This document shows positions 38,063 to 45,958 of a stretch of 64,000 nt of DNA, piece after piece. Positions within the stretch are counted from its first letter, which is position 1, and every line of letters begins with the position of its first letter. The stretch lies in contig NZ_CP147404.1 in the NCBI RefSeq assembly GCF_037201805.1, positions 954,001 to 1,018,000 of the forward strand, given 5' to 3'. This stretch comes from Bacillus sp. FJAT-52991 (lineage in GTDB: Bacteria; Bacillota; Bacilli; Bacillales; Domibacillaceae). The notes below the pieces were generated by a model, which saw only the letters and a program-made list of their open reading frames with translations, searched no databases and was not told where the DNA came from. The position numbers were made by a program, and so were the translations under genes.

Positions 38063-39727
38063 ATGACAACTTGGAATGCCTTAACGAGGCTGCCTGAAAT
38101 TATCGCTGTCTTAATGAAGCACGGTTTTACCGGCTACTTAAAAGATCTCGGGTTAAGTGAAAAAATCCCGTTTCATAAGCGGGGAGCCTCAGAAGAGAAA
38201 AAAGAACACGTCAGAGGGGAAGAACTGCGGGCGGCGTTGGAAGAATTAGGACCCACGTTTATGAAGCTCGGTCAATTTATAAGCACACGGACGGACATTC
38301 TTTCACCGGAGTGGACAGCGCCTTTGTCAAAGTTGCAAAGCGATGCACCCCCGGTTCCTTTCAACGAAATAAAACAAATTATTGAACTCGAATCAGGAGG
38401 TCCGCTCAAAGACTCCTTTATCGAATTTAATGAAACGCCCATTGGGACTGCTTCCCTTGGTCAAGTCCATCGTGCTGTATTATATTCAGGAGAAAAAGTA
38501 GCCGTTAAGGTTCGCAGACCACATATTGAAGCTGTGGTGAACCAAGACATTCAAGTGCTTCGTCATTTAGCGATGATTGCCGAGAAAAATTCAAGCTTAG
38601 CCCAGCAATTTAGCGTGAAAGAAACCATTGATGAGTTTGCCGCTTCTTTATTAAAAGAAATGAACTACCGATTTGAAGCGGCTGAAGCGTTAAGTGTAAA
38701 AGAACAAATCGACAATGAGTGGGTTTATGTCCCGATGATCTTCCCTGATTATACAACCGAGCGAGTCCTCGTGATGGAACTGATCGATGGCAAAAAATTA
38801 ACACCAGAAGCGATCGAGCAAATCAGTCAGCAAAGAAGAAAAGAACTAGCGGAAGCCCTCGCAGAATCGGTATTAGAGCAAGTGTATGTGAAAGGAGTAT
38901 TTCATGCTGATCCTCATCCGGGCAACTTAATTTTATTGAAAGATGAGACCCTGGCATTAATTGATTTTGGCAATACGGGGCGGCTTTCTGAAGAAATGAA
39001 GCAATTGTTAGCGGAATGTCTTTTTTCCTTAAACGATCGTGATTCCGCTTCATTATCGATGGCGATCCAATCATTAGGAACGAATCGGGAAGTGGATCGA
39101 AAAGCAATGCGCCGCGATCTAGATGTTTGGATGAACACCTATTTAGACCGTGCCTTACAAGAAGTAAAAATGGGCACCATGTTCCAAGAACTATTCGCAC
39201 TTGCCGCCAAACACGGTATTCGCGTCCCGCGCGAATTTATCCAAGTCGGCCAAGCCTTTTTAAAAGTAGAGCAAACAGTCGCCGCTTTGGACCCGGATAT
39301 TCGCTTTAATGTCATTTTAAAAGAAACCGGCCAACGACTCATGTGGGAACAACTGCATCCAAAGCGACTGTTGCGTGAAACACGCAAATTCACTCGACAA
39401 GTCCAAATATCCGCTCGCAAACTCCCAACAGTTATTAACGAAACCATAAGAAAATGGGAAAGCGGCGAGCCGCACTTGCAAATTAACGTCAAACCAGACG
39501 AAGGCATGATGAACCGCATCGAACGAATCGCCCACATGCTCGTCCTCAGCATTATGATGCTCGCCTTCAGCATTATCATTGCTGGCGTTATTATCGGCAT
39601 TAAAATCAGCGGCGACCATTCACAATTAACCGACAACTATACCTTTCAAATTGTCCTATTCACCGCCTTTGTGATTACGATATTATTTTTAATTACCATT
39701 TACATGATGTGGCAGAAGAAGAAATGA
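38063..39727 (+). CDS. AarF/UbiB (ABC1) family atypical kinase
   Basis: A 554-residue protein. The KxGQ motif (FMKLGQFISTRTDIL, about residues 72-86), the Ala-rich loop GTASLGQVHRA, the VKVRRP lysine, HADPHPGNL and the metal-binding IDFGNTG define the ABC1/UbiB fold. Two C-terminal membrane helices (about 487-515 and 528-548) anchor it. UbiB proteins support isoprenoid quinone or lipid homeostasis; in menaquinone-only Bacillus the exact role is open. ATG preceded by AGGGGAG. Confidence 0.9.
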   Translation: MTTWNALTRLPEIIAVLMKHGFTGYLKDLGLSEKIPFHKRGASEEKKEHVRGEELRAALEELGPTFMKLGQFISTRTDILSPEWTAPLSKLQSDAPPVPFNEIKQIIELESGGPLKDSFIEFNETPIGTASLGQVHRAVLYSGEKVAVKVRRPHIEAVVNQDIQVLRHLAMIAEKNSSLAQQFSVKETIDEFAASLLKEMNYRFEAAEALSVKEQIDNEWVYVPMIFPDYTTERVLVMELIDGKKLTPEAIEQISQQRRKELAEALAESVLEQVYVKGVFHADPHPGNLILLKDETLALIDFGNTGRLSEEMKQLLAECLFSLNDRDSASLSMAIQSLGTNREVDRKAMRRDLDVWMNTYLDRALQEVKMGTMFQELFALAAKHGIRVPREFIQVGQAFLKVEQTVAALDPDIRFNVILKETGQRLMWEQLHPKRLLRETRKFTRQVQISARKLPTVINETIRKWESGEPHLQINVKPDEGMMNRIERIAHMLVLSIMMLAFSIIIAGVIIGIKISGDHSQLTDNYTFQIVLFTAFVITILFLITIYMMWQKKK

Positions 39728-39730
39728 AAA

Positions 39731-39775
39731 AAGGGTGGCCCAAAAGAGCGTTGAAAAACGGTTTTTTGGATCACC
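39731..39775 (+). terminator. Terminator after the aarF-like gene
   Basis: An imperfect long stem (AAGGGTGGCCCAAAA against TTTTTTGGATCACCTT) with an internal GTTGAAAAAC loop. Strength uncertain. Confidence 0.6.
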
Positions 39776-39801
39776 TTCTGTTCTACTATCATTTCTAGTA
39801 T

Positions 39802-39954
39802 TCAATTTTTACTAAGTAGTTTTAATCCTTCGTGATTTCGCCTGATAACTTTTTTTGCAATTTTTTCAATATCTAAGTCTTTTTCCGTCATCTTATTTTG
39901 TTTCTGAGCATGCTTCTCGTCTTTACACTTAAATGGATCTTGTTGGTTTTTCAA
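39802..39954 (-). CDS. Small charged hypothetical protein
   Basis: A 50-residue frame with TTG start beginning MKNQQDPFKCKDEKHAQKQN and ending RRNHEGLKLLSKN. An AAGGAGG ribosome binding site lies six bases before the TTG. The stop of the upstream gene (39969-40283) is only 14 bases away, so both are probably in one transcript. Very basic, no known domain. Easily missed because of its length and start codon. Confidence 0.55.
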   Translation of the reverse strand: MKNQQDPFKCKDEKHAQKQNKMTEKDLDIEKIAKKVIRRNHEGLKLLSKN

Positions 39955-39968
39955 AAAAAACCTCCTTG

Positions 39969-40283
39969 TTATAGGCGGTTGTTATCATCTGTTTGAATTT
40001 GTTTAACTAGCTTGTCCCTGTAACGCAACACATCTGTTAATAACGTCCTTATCCTATCCTCGGAAAACTCTTTAAAGTTTATCCAACCTCTATCATCAAC
40101 TTGATATGTATCAGTGTACCCATTTATATCTTTTCCCCAAATATAACCGTTTCCAGTGTGCATTAATCCCGAAACAACTACTTTACCCTTATACTTAAAA
40201 TTCATCCTGTCTCCATTGTGCGTTGTGTACTCGGTCAATGGAAATGAATTGAAAATTGCTCGCTTTTGTTCAAATGTTAACAT
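39969..40283 (-). CDS. Hypothetical protein
   Basis: A 104-residue soluble protein with a beta-rich centre (MNFKYKGKVVVSGLMHTGNGYIWGKDINGYTDTYQVDDRGW) and a helical C-terminus. The start ATG is preceded at 12 bases by AAGGGG. It lies next to the broken regulator and tRNA-Val, so it may belong to a mobile-element remnant. No family recognised. Confidence 0.6.
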   Translation of the reverse strand: MLTFEQKRAIFNSFPLTEYTTHNGDRMNFKYKGKVVVSGLMHTGNGYIWGKDINGYTDTYQVDDRGWINFKEFSEDRIRTLLTDVLRYRDKLVKQIQTDDNNRL

Positions 40284-40312
40284 TGTATAATTTAGCCCCT
40301 TTTTAATGCCTT

Positions 40313-40417
40313 TTATTTAGGTTCATCTTCTTGTTGATTCGTTTCCTCTAAAATTATGAGTTCGCTAATATCTACTATATGTAATTCATTAGCAATTTTC
40401 TCGATAGCTTTTAAGAG
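40313..40417 (-). pseudogene. C-terminal remnant of an XRE/HTH-type regulator
   Basis: About 34 codons translate to LKAIEKIANELHIVDISELIILEE followed by TNQQEDEPK and a stop. This looks like the last helices of an HTH_3 (Cro/CI) domain plus a short tail. There is no start or upstream coding part: the frame emerges straight from the tRNA-Val terminator. Interpreted as a gene cut by integration or deletion at the tRNA. The family assignment from so short a piece is tentative. Confidence 0.5.
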
Positions 40418-40421
40418 AAAA

Positions 40422-40462
40422 CAAAAAAGCCACAAACCCTTATGTATCAAGGATTGCGGCTT
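40422..40462 (-). terminator. Terminator of tRNA-Val
   Basis: On the minus strand the stem AAGCCGCA-CCTT / AAGG-TTGTGGCTT is followed by TTTTT. Confidence 0.8.
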
Positions 40463-40473
40463 CTCAATGAGTA

Positions 40474-40546
40474 TGATTCCGACTGGGTTCGAACCAGCGA
40501 CCTCTACCCTGTCAAGGTAGCGCTCTCCCAGCTGAGCTACGGAATC
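40474..40546 (-). tRNA. tRNA-Val (anticodon GAC)
   Basis: A 73-nt cloverleaf reads GATTCCGTAGCTCAGCTGGG at its 5' end. The acceptor is GATTCCG/CGGAATC with discriminator A, the D arm is AGCTCAGCTGGGAGAGC, and the anticodon arm is CTACC-TTGACAG-GGTAG, giving GAC at 40511-40513. The T arm is CTGGTTCGAACCCAG. The 3' CCA is not encoded. A good promoter precedes it, so it is a single-gene transcript. Confidence 0.95.
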
Positions 40547-40564
40547 GTTTAACTGACAAGTCTT

Positions 40565-40593
40565 ATTGTATGAAAACTATGAAGGAAAGTCAA
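40565..40593 (-). promoter_or_regulatory. Promoter of tRNA-Val
   Basis: On the minus strand TTGACT and TACAAT are separated by 17 bases, about 20 bases upstream of the tRNA 5' end. Confidence 0.75.
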
Positions 40594-40800
40594 TGGTTTT
40601 TAGAAGAAATTTTTTCGATTTGTGGTGGAAAGTGAGAGTATTAGTTGAAAAAGGAAGAAGAATAAAGGATTTTGTACCAATTGATAATACATTATAGAAA
40701 GCGACTTTTCTTGCTACCTGAAGACGAAAAGACTAAGATGAAATTATTACCAATACTTTTCTAATAAACCTTATTACATAAGATGACGGAGGAAATTCAA

Positions 40801-41184
40801 GTGATGAAAACGATTATTGTAGCAGTAGATGGCTCAGATGCAGCATTGAAAGTGATCCCTTATGCAGCTGAATTAGCTAAAGCATATGGAGATGATCTTC
40901 TGCTATTAAACATTCAATCTACATTAAAAGAGTTAGGCATGCCAGTGATTGCCAAAGCAAAAAGTATAATGAACGAAAGTGAACCTTCTATTTCCACCAA
41001 AATTAGAGTCGGTATTCCCGCTATGGAAATTGTCACCGAGGCAAAAGATCCAGATGTTCGATGTGTCGTTATGGCGATCGGAAAAGGACGCCAAGAAGAG
41101 ATCGGAAGCGTTAGTAAACAAGTATTAGAACTCGCTACATGTCCAGTGATGCTAGTGCCTGAACATGCTGTGAATAGAGTTTGA
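40801..41184 (+). CDS. UspA-family universal stress protein
   Basis: A 127-residue UspA domain: N-terminal MKTIIVAVDGSDAALKVIPYAAELA and C-terminal VMAIGKGRQEEIGSVSKQVLELATCPVMLV. The G-2x-G-9x-G(S/T) ATP-binding pattern is present in modified form. The start is GTG 40801 or ATG 40804, both served by GGAGGAAA. Usually induced by stasis or stress. Confidence 0.85.
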   Translation: MMKTIIVAVDGSDAALKVIPYAAELAKAYGDDLLLLNIQSTLKELGMPVIAKAKSIMNESEPSISTKIRVGIPAMEIVTEAKDPDVRCVVMAIGKGRQEEIGSVSKQVLELATCPVMLVPEHAVNRV

Positions 41185-41207
41185 GAGATAAAAAAATTAT
41201 TTTCATG

Positions 41208-41240
41208 ACCCGCTGCTGATTGATAGGTAGCGGGTTATTT
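41208..41240 (+). terminator. Terminator after uspA-like gene
   Basis: The stem ACCCGCTGC / GTAGCGGGTT is followed by a short T run. It resembles the hairpin at 42657-42694 in sequence (ACCCG..TGC...TTGATAGG). Confidence 0.65.
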
Positions 41241-41539
41241 AGGTTAAGAACAAAACAGCTTGCAATTGTGGCATTGTTTGAAATTTTGTTTGATTGTATT
41301 AATTGATATGGATAATAAGTCTATGGTAGGGATTATGAGTAAAATAAACAGAAGATTTACACTAAAAGACATAATTCGACAATTGTTTAATGGTATAGTA
41401 GGACTATTGTAATGTAGGTGAATAGCTTGATTTACATAGGTGGTTGTGAGAAAAAGGGTAGGTAATTGATCTAAAAAAAGCAAACCCGCATTTTTACATA
41501 GCTATGATGAATTAAAATTTCAAGATAAAAAGGATGGTT
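41241..41539. other. AT-rich spacer
   Basis: About 300 AT-rich bases. I see no gene, RNA family or repeat here. Confidence 0.4.
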
Positions 41540-42490
41540 ATGATGCAGTGGCAATCTAGAATGGAAAAAACAGAAGCTATACAATCCCAGCAAAACAGAT
41601 TAGGGTCTGCTGTGGTTTCAATGATATTGGGTATTATTTCTATAATATTTTTTCTTCTATCACTTCTTACTGTGGTAGTTTTTAGTGAAATGGTTTTGGA
41701 TCCATCTCAGTTACAATTTATATTCTTTTGTTTTTCAGCCCCTTGTGCCTTATTAGGTCTTCCTTTAGGGATATGGGCTAGGAAGTCAGTCTCAGGAAGA
41801 GGGATGGCAATTGCAGGAATGACTTTAACGATTATACCTTTTATTTCAGTATTGATGGTTTTAGGAAGAGGAATCGTTTCAAATGGGTTTGGCTCACAGG
41901 ATCAATTAGCAGCTGTAGAGAAGCAAAATGAGCCTGCAGGGATAGTTGATTCAGAAATAGAAGAAAATAGGTCAATTGAAAATAATCATGAACATGAGTA
42001 TCGTGAGGAAAGTAAAGATATTGTGTCGGCAGACAAGCTGTACCGTGTTCAAGCAGGCGCATTTTCATCAAAATCAAATGCACTAGAGCTTGAGGCTGAT
42101 ATTAGGGACCATGGCATTGAAACATCCGTTGTTGAAAAAGATGGACTGTATGTCGTCTATGTTGGAGCGTTTAAAAACAAGGAAAATGCGGAAAAGCGGA
42201 TTACAGAACTTCAGTCGTTTGGGTTTGATGCCTTTATGAAAAGTGAGGAAAGTAAACGTGCTGTGCCAGCGGATAAGCTGTACCGTGTTCAAGCAGGCGC
42301 ATTTTCGTCAAAATCAAATGCACTAGAGCTTGAGGCTAATATTAGGGACCATGGCATTGAAACATCCGTTGTTGAAAAAGATGGACTGTATGTCGTCTAT
42401 GCTGGAGCGTTTAAAAACAAAGAAAATGCGGAAAAGCGGATTACAGAACTTCAGTCGTTTGGGTTTGATGCCTTTATAAAACATCAATAG
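41540..42490 (+). CDS. Membrane protein with two tandem SPOR domains
   Basis: A 316-residue protein. Three N-terminal hydrophobic helices (about residues 22-48, 56-78 and 88-110) resemble DUF4190-type proteins. An acidic linker (EIEENRSIENNHEHEY) leads to two SPOR-like domains (LYRVQAGAFSSKSNALELEA...VVYVGAFKNKENAEKRITELQSFGFDAF). SPOR domains bind denuded septal peptidoglycan, so a cell-wall or division role is inferred. The start follows AAAAAGGATGG; a neighbouring ATG at 41543 is also possible. Confidence 0.75.
   Translation: MMQWQSRMEKTEAIQSQQNRLGSAVVSMILGIISIIFFLLSLLTVVVFSEMVLDPSQLQFIFFCFSAPCALLGLPLGIWARKSVSGRGMAIAGMTLTIIPFISVLMVLGRGIVSNGFGSQDQLAAVEKQNEPAGIVDSEIEENRSIENNHEHEYREESKDIVSADKLYRVQAGAFSSKSNALELEADIRDHGIETSVVEKDGLYVVYVGAFKNKENAEKRITELQSFGFDAFMKSEESKRAVPADKLYRVQAGAFSSKSNALELEANIRDHGIETSVVEKDGLYVVYAGAFKNKENAEKRITELQSFGFDAFIKHQ
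42003..42482 (+). repeat. Tandem 240-bp duplication inside the SPOR gene
   Basis: Two units (42003-42242 and 42243-42482) align with a constant 240-base offset and no gaps, giving two 80-residue protein repeats. Differences are few, mostly near the unit start and end. Confidence 0.95.
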
Positions 42491-42656
42491 AACAGACGGT
42501 GTGAATATTCACGCGCGAAATTATTTGTTGTTTTCTCTGACAGGAGCGAGCTTTTATCATTTCGTTCACTCATAGAGTATCTAGACACTTTTCTAGAAAA
42601 AGTTCTTCAACGGATTGACTCGTTGACGATGCTGGAAAATTAGCTTGGACTTATAC

Positions 42657-42694
42657 AAAAACCCGTTGCTTATTTGATAGGCAGCGGGTTTTTA
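42657..42694. terminator. Bidirectional terminator between convergent genes
   Basis: The stem AAAAACCCGTTGC / GCAGCGGGTTTTT has a 10-base loop. Confidence 0.85.
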
Positions 42695-42717
42695 TAAAGA
42701 AAAAACTTGCTATCGTG

Positions 42718-43062
42718 TCACTTTTGCTTGAAATAGGGTTTGATGTTCATAGGTGCGTTTGCACCAACAGACATAGATAATAAATCCATTAGATGTTTAG
42801 TATTTGACTGTTGATCGTTAAGCTCCATCTTTTTTGATGAAACCTCGACTTTAGGTTCTTTTACTTCTGAAATTAATATTTTCGAACCATCAGGCTTAAT
42901 GACGTATTGCCTAATATAGCCGTTTTCTCTTCGGGTTTCAAATTTCCCCTTTTTACCTTTCTCATCCTTATCTTCTGGCAGTTTAAGATCTTCGAATGTA
43001 TAGGATTTGTTTTCGTTTCTCATGGTTTTGTACGATATAGGATTAGTGTTTCCGATTTTCAT
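42718..43062 (-). CDS. Hypothetical protein
   Basis: A 114-residue charged, Lys-rich protein (MKIGNTNPISYKTMRNENKSYTFEDLKLP) with no membrane segment. The ATG follows a consensus TTAGGAGGTGA ribosome binding site, indicating real expression. No family recognised; it looks partly disordered. Confidence 0.6.
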   Translation of the reverse strand: MKIGNTNPISYKTMRNENKSYTFEDLKLPEDKDEKGKKGKFETRRENGYIRQYVIKPDGSKILISEVKEPKVEVSSKKMELNDQQSNTKHLMDLLSMSVGANAPMNIKPYFKQK

Positions 43063-43222
43063 TTTGGTGTCACCTCCTAATTATTTGTATCGGTAATATT
43101 TGGTGGATTTTGAGGTGTGTATTGATTTATGATAAAAAAACAAAGAAAGATAAAGGAGCTAAAAAGTTTAAGGGATGTGCATTATCTAATAAAGCGAAGA
43201 GTGATTTTGGGAGTGAAGGAGT

Positions 43223-43843
43223 TTGAATAATTCTTGGAATAAATTCATATATAAAATCGGCTCGCCAGTTTATGATAAGTTTTTTAATTCGGGTATGTTT
43301 TTAAATGCCCGAAAACAAATATTTCAAGCAATGCCCTTCAACGATAAGCAAAATATCCTGTTTGTTGGTGTAGGAACGGGGGCTGATTTAGAGTTAATAA
43401 ATTCCTCTAACCTTGATATAACTGCTATCGACTATTCACCGGATATGCTTGAAAAGGCAAGAGCGAAGTTTAAAAATTCCAAGATTAAATTCTTAGAAAT
43501 GGATGCTCAAAATATGGAATTTGATAACGAGTCATTCGACTATGTAGTAGCAAGCCTTATCCTTTCAGTAGTTCCTGATGAAAATAAATGCTTTCAAGAG
43601 ATGACGAGAGTTTTAAAACAAGAAGGGAAAATCATTATTTTTGATAAATTTATCCCCAAAAATAAAAAACTTTCGTTGCCCAAAATGCTTTTAAGACCAA
43701 TTATTAGCCTACTGGGAACTGATATTGGTCGGAGTTTTGAAGAGATATTTCTTAAAAATAATCAAAATATAAAAATAGAGGAAGATATACCAGTCATGTT
43801 GAATGGGATGTATAGGAAAATAGTAATTAGTAAAATAAATTAA
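43223..43843 (+). CDS. Class I SAM-dependent methyltransferase
   Basis: A 206-residue methyltransferase (Methyltransf_11/25 type). Motif I is ILFVGVGTGADLELI (about residues 44-58), the acidic motif II is ITAIDYSPDML, and motif IV is FDYVVASLIL. TTG start preceded by GTGAAGGAG. The substrate is unknown; the UbiE-like layout suggests a small molecule. Confidence 0.82.
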   Translation: MNNSWNKFIYKIGSPVYDKFFNSGMFLNARKQIFQAMPFNDKQNILFVGVGTGADLELINSSNLDITAIDYSPDMLEKARAKFKNSKIKFLEMDAQNMEFDNESFDYVVASLILSVVPDENKCFQEMTRVLKQEGKIIIFDKFIPKNKKLSLPKMLLRPIISLLGTDIGRSFEEIFLKNNQNIKIEEDIPVMLNGMYRKIVISKIN

Positions 43844-43946
43844 TGGTTTCACTTTATGATGGGATTATTAGTATATTAATAATAGATTGCTATTGAATGT
43901 AACGATTTTGCCAGTAAAAAAATCATATGAAAATGGAGGAGTAATC

Positions 43947-44246
43947 ATGAAAGTTATTGATACCCCGAATTATTTAGCTGAGAAAAATAAGCATGTAGAG
44001 AAATGTATTCAGTTTAATGAAACAAATATGTTGAATATTCAGTTGAAAACCAATGAATTCATCCCAGAACACGACTTCAATGGCGATGTTTTAGTCATTG
44101 TCAGAAAAGGAAAAGTCCTCTTCGATGTGGAAGGCCAAGAAGTAGAATTAACGAATGAGAATGTATTACATATTGCTCCGCTTGAAAAGCATGGATTGAA
44201 GGCTTTAGAGGATTCCGATATTTTGGTTGTTAAAATTTCTTCTTAA
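43947..44246 (+). CDS. Cupin-domain protein
   Basis: A 99-residue small cupin: EFIPEHDFNGDVLVIVRKGKVLFDVEGQEVELTNENVLHIAPLEKHGLKAL. The first cupin motif has only one of the usual two histidines, so metal binding is uncertain. ATG preceded by AATGGAGGAG; an upstream frame from 43887 is rejected because it lacks a ribosome binding site. Confidence 0.8.
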   Translation: MKVIDTPNYLAEKNKHVEKCIQFNETNMLNIQLKTNEFIPEHDFNGDVLVIVRKGKVLFDVEGQEVELTNENVLHIAPLEKHGLKALEDSDILVVKISS

Positions 44247-44273
44247 GTATTTGAAAAACTTGGTGGGAAGATT

Positions 44274-44292
44274 GCTACCTTGACAGGGTAGA
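44274..44292 (+). repeat. 19-nt copy of the tRNA-Val anticodon arm
   Basis: GCTACCTTGACAGGGTAGA is identical to the anticodon arm of the tRNA at 40474-40546 but lies in the opposite orientation on the chromosome. No other tRNA part is nearby. Confidence 0.8.
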
Positions 44293-44337
44293 AATAATGA
44301 TAGAATTGAAAAAGAAAAATGTTTGAGGGAGAACACT

Positions 44338-44829
44338 ATGCTTGGCATAAATGGATATCAACCAAAATTCTATGAAGATGCATCAAGTATTTTACATGAC
44401 TTTAAATATGATATTAGAGAGCTCAAAGGTCAAAAAATAAAAGAGATCTGGGTGGCCTGGGATCAAATGAGTGATGAATGGTTTGCGGATTGCCCAGTGA
44501 TTATCCGATTTGAAGAGAGTCAAATCGAGTTATGTGCTTATCAAATAGGTAAGTTTGCTATTACTTTTCATCAGGTTGATGTTTGTCAGCAGCTTGATTG
44601 GTATGGTACTGAATTAAAACTTATGTGGGCGAAGAATAAACTAGATGACCTTCAGTTTGCTGTTGGTCAACAGGTAAAAGAGATTGAAATTATCGAAGAG
44701 TACTCCTGGTTGTTTGGAATTGGTTTTCAGCTAGAGGATGGCTATTTTGCTGTGTGTAATGGTTTAGATGAGAATTGCATTGTTAAAGAAAAACAAGAGG
44801 AACCGCATTTAAGAAAATCTATTATTTAA
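44338..44829 (+). CDS. Hypothetical protein
   Basis: A 163-residue soluble acidic protein with many aromatic residues (EIWVAWDQMSDEWFADCPVIIRFEESQIELCAYQ). The start ATG follows GAGGGAGAA. The internal duplication-like pattern of VKEIEIIEEYSWLFGIGFQLEDGYFAVCNGLDEN resembles small immunity-type proteins, but I assign no family. Confidence 0.6.
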   Translation: MLGINGYQPKFYEDASSILHDFKYDIRELKGQKIKEIWVAWDQMSDEWFADCPVIIRFEESQIELCAYQIGKFAITFHQVDVCQQLDWYGTELKLMWAKNKLDDLQFAVGQQVKEIEIIEEYSWLFGIGFQLEDGYFAVCNGLDENCIVKEKQEEPHLRKSII

Positions 44830-44869
44830 CCAAGTTTCGTGAAAATTAGCTTTCTAAAATCAAAGAAAC

Positions 44870-44912
44870 AAAGCCAGAACTCCTTCAACCACAAGGAATC
44901 GGGCTTTTTGCT
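44870..44912 (+). terminator. Terminator of the hypothetical gene
   Basis: An imperfect stem with arms AAGCC-GA-TCCTT / AAGGA-TC-GGCTT, followed by TTT. Confidence 0.6.
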
Positions 44913-44974
44913 TAGCCTCCACATTTCAAACGGTTATAATGAAACCAACTTAAAAATTTTTAGGAGGTTCTGCA

Positions 44975-45736
44975 ATGGATCTACAATTACAAGGTAAAAA
45001 CGTGTTAATCACTGGAGGCTCAAAAGGGATCGGCAAGGCGATTGCTGAGGCATTTTTGGCTGAAGGGGCGAATGTGTCGATTGCTGCTCGCGGGTTGGAG
45101 GCATTGGAACAGGCGAAAGAGGAGCTTGGTGGGAAGGTTACTATTTTTCCAGCGGATTTGACGAAGGCGGAGGAGCGGGAAAAGCTGATTGCGTGTTTTG
45201 TTGCTGAGCATGGAACGATTGATGTGTTGATCAATAATGCAGGTGGCAGCAATGGCGGTAAAGCGATGGAGACGGAGATGGATTTGTTTTATGAGGCGAT
45301 GGAGCTGAATTATTTTTCGGCGATTCATTTAAGTAAATTAGCAGTGTTACATATGAAGAAAGCGGGTACAGGCTCGATTGTGAATATTACATCGATTTTC
45401 GGAAGAGAGAGCGGCGGCAAGGTGACGTATAATAATGCGAAATCGGCGTTGATTAGTTTTACAAAGTCATTGGCGGATGAAGTGATCGCGGATGGGGTTC
45501 GTGTCAATAGCATTGCGCCGGGGAGTATTTTGCATGAAACAGGCAATTGGAAAAAACGTTTGGAAGCTGATCCAGAGGGAATTCAAGCATTTGTTGACAA
45601 TGAGATTCCGGCGGGGCGTTTCGGTACACCGGAAGAAGTGGCGAATGTGGCTGTTTTTCTGGCGTCTGATCAAGCGTCTTGGATTGTCGGAGCGAGCATT
45701 AATGTCGATGGCGGTCAATCGAGAATGAATTTTTAA
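44975..45736 (+). CDS. Short-chain dehydrogenase/reductase
   Basis: A 253-residue SDR with nucleotide motif TGGSKGIGKAIA (about residues 14-25), NNAG motif, catalytic Ser in NITSIFGRESGG and YNNAK (YxxxK). The C-terminal NVDGGQS segment is typical of FabG-like classical SDRs. Substrate unknown. GGAGG ribosome binding site. The stop lies two bases before the structured element. Confidence 0.88.
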   Translation: MDLQLQGKNVLITGGSKGIGKAIAEAFLAEGANVSIAARGLEALEQAKEELGGKVTIFPADLTKAEEREKLIACFVAEHGTIDVLINNAGGSNGGKAMETEMDLFYEAMELNYFSAIHLSKLAVLHMKKAGTGSIVNITSIFGRESGGKVTYNNAKSALISFTKSLADEVIADGVRVNSIAPGSILHETGNWKKRLEADPEGIQAFVDNEIPAGRFGTPEEVANVAVFLASDQASWIVGASINVDGGQSRMNF

Positions 45737-45737
45737 A

Positions 45738-45958
45738 TTTATCCCGCATTAACGGGCTGTAAGACCCTCACCACAACATGGCAGAAGAAGCGCAAGTATG
45801 TAGGTGGGGATCAACAGCCCGTAAACGCCCGATCCGTTCGGGCCTGCACGATGCAGGTTACAAAGGCGTTGCAACAGGACGTTGCGACTTTAGCCTTTGT
45901 TCTTCTTTTATCAGTGGAGGATGAAGAAAACCCCCACTGATTGAAGTTTCACTTTATT
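45738..45958 (+). mobile_element. ORF-less structured element, copy 1
   Basis: A 221-bp block, closely similar to 54759-54980, begins and ends with TTTAT. It holds many hairpins in order. They are CCCG-CATTAA-CGGG, a long-range CGGGCTG...CAGCCCG enclosing CCTCACC/GGTGGGG, GCCCGA/TCGGGC, CCTGCA/TGCAGG, GCAAC/GTTGC, and a right-end ATCAGTGG.../CCCACTGAT hairpin followed by TTTCAC. I infer a non-autonomous IS200/IS605-type element expressing a structured RNA (HEARO/omega-like or reRNA-like). It has no transposase or nuclease gene. Confidence 0.6.

Noticed and set aside
39139..39636. 165-codon minus-strand frame inside the aarF-like gene
   Set aside because: Antisense shadow of a well-conserved kinase-like gene; no ribosome binding site.
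42003..42482. CRISPR-like array
   Set aside because: The 240-bp direct repeat is an in-frame protein-domain duplication without spacers; no CRISPR array was seen anywhere in the window.
43124..43225. 33-codon Lys/Arg-rich plus-strand frame just before the methyltransferase
   Set aside because: No ribosome binding site; composition follows the A-rich spacer.
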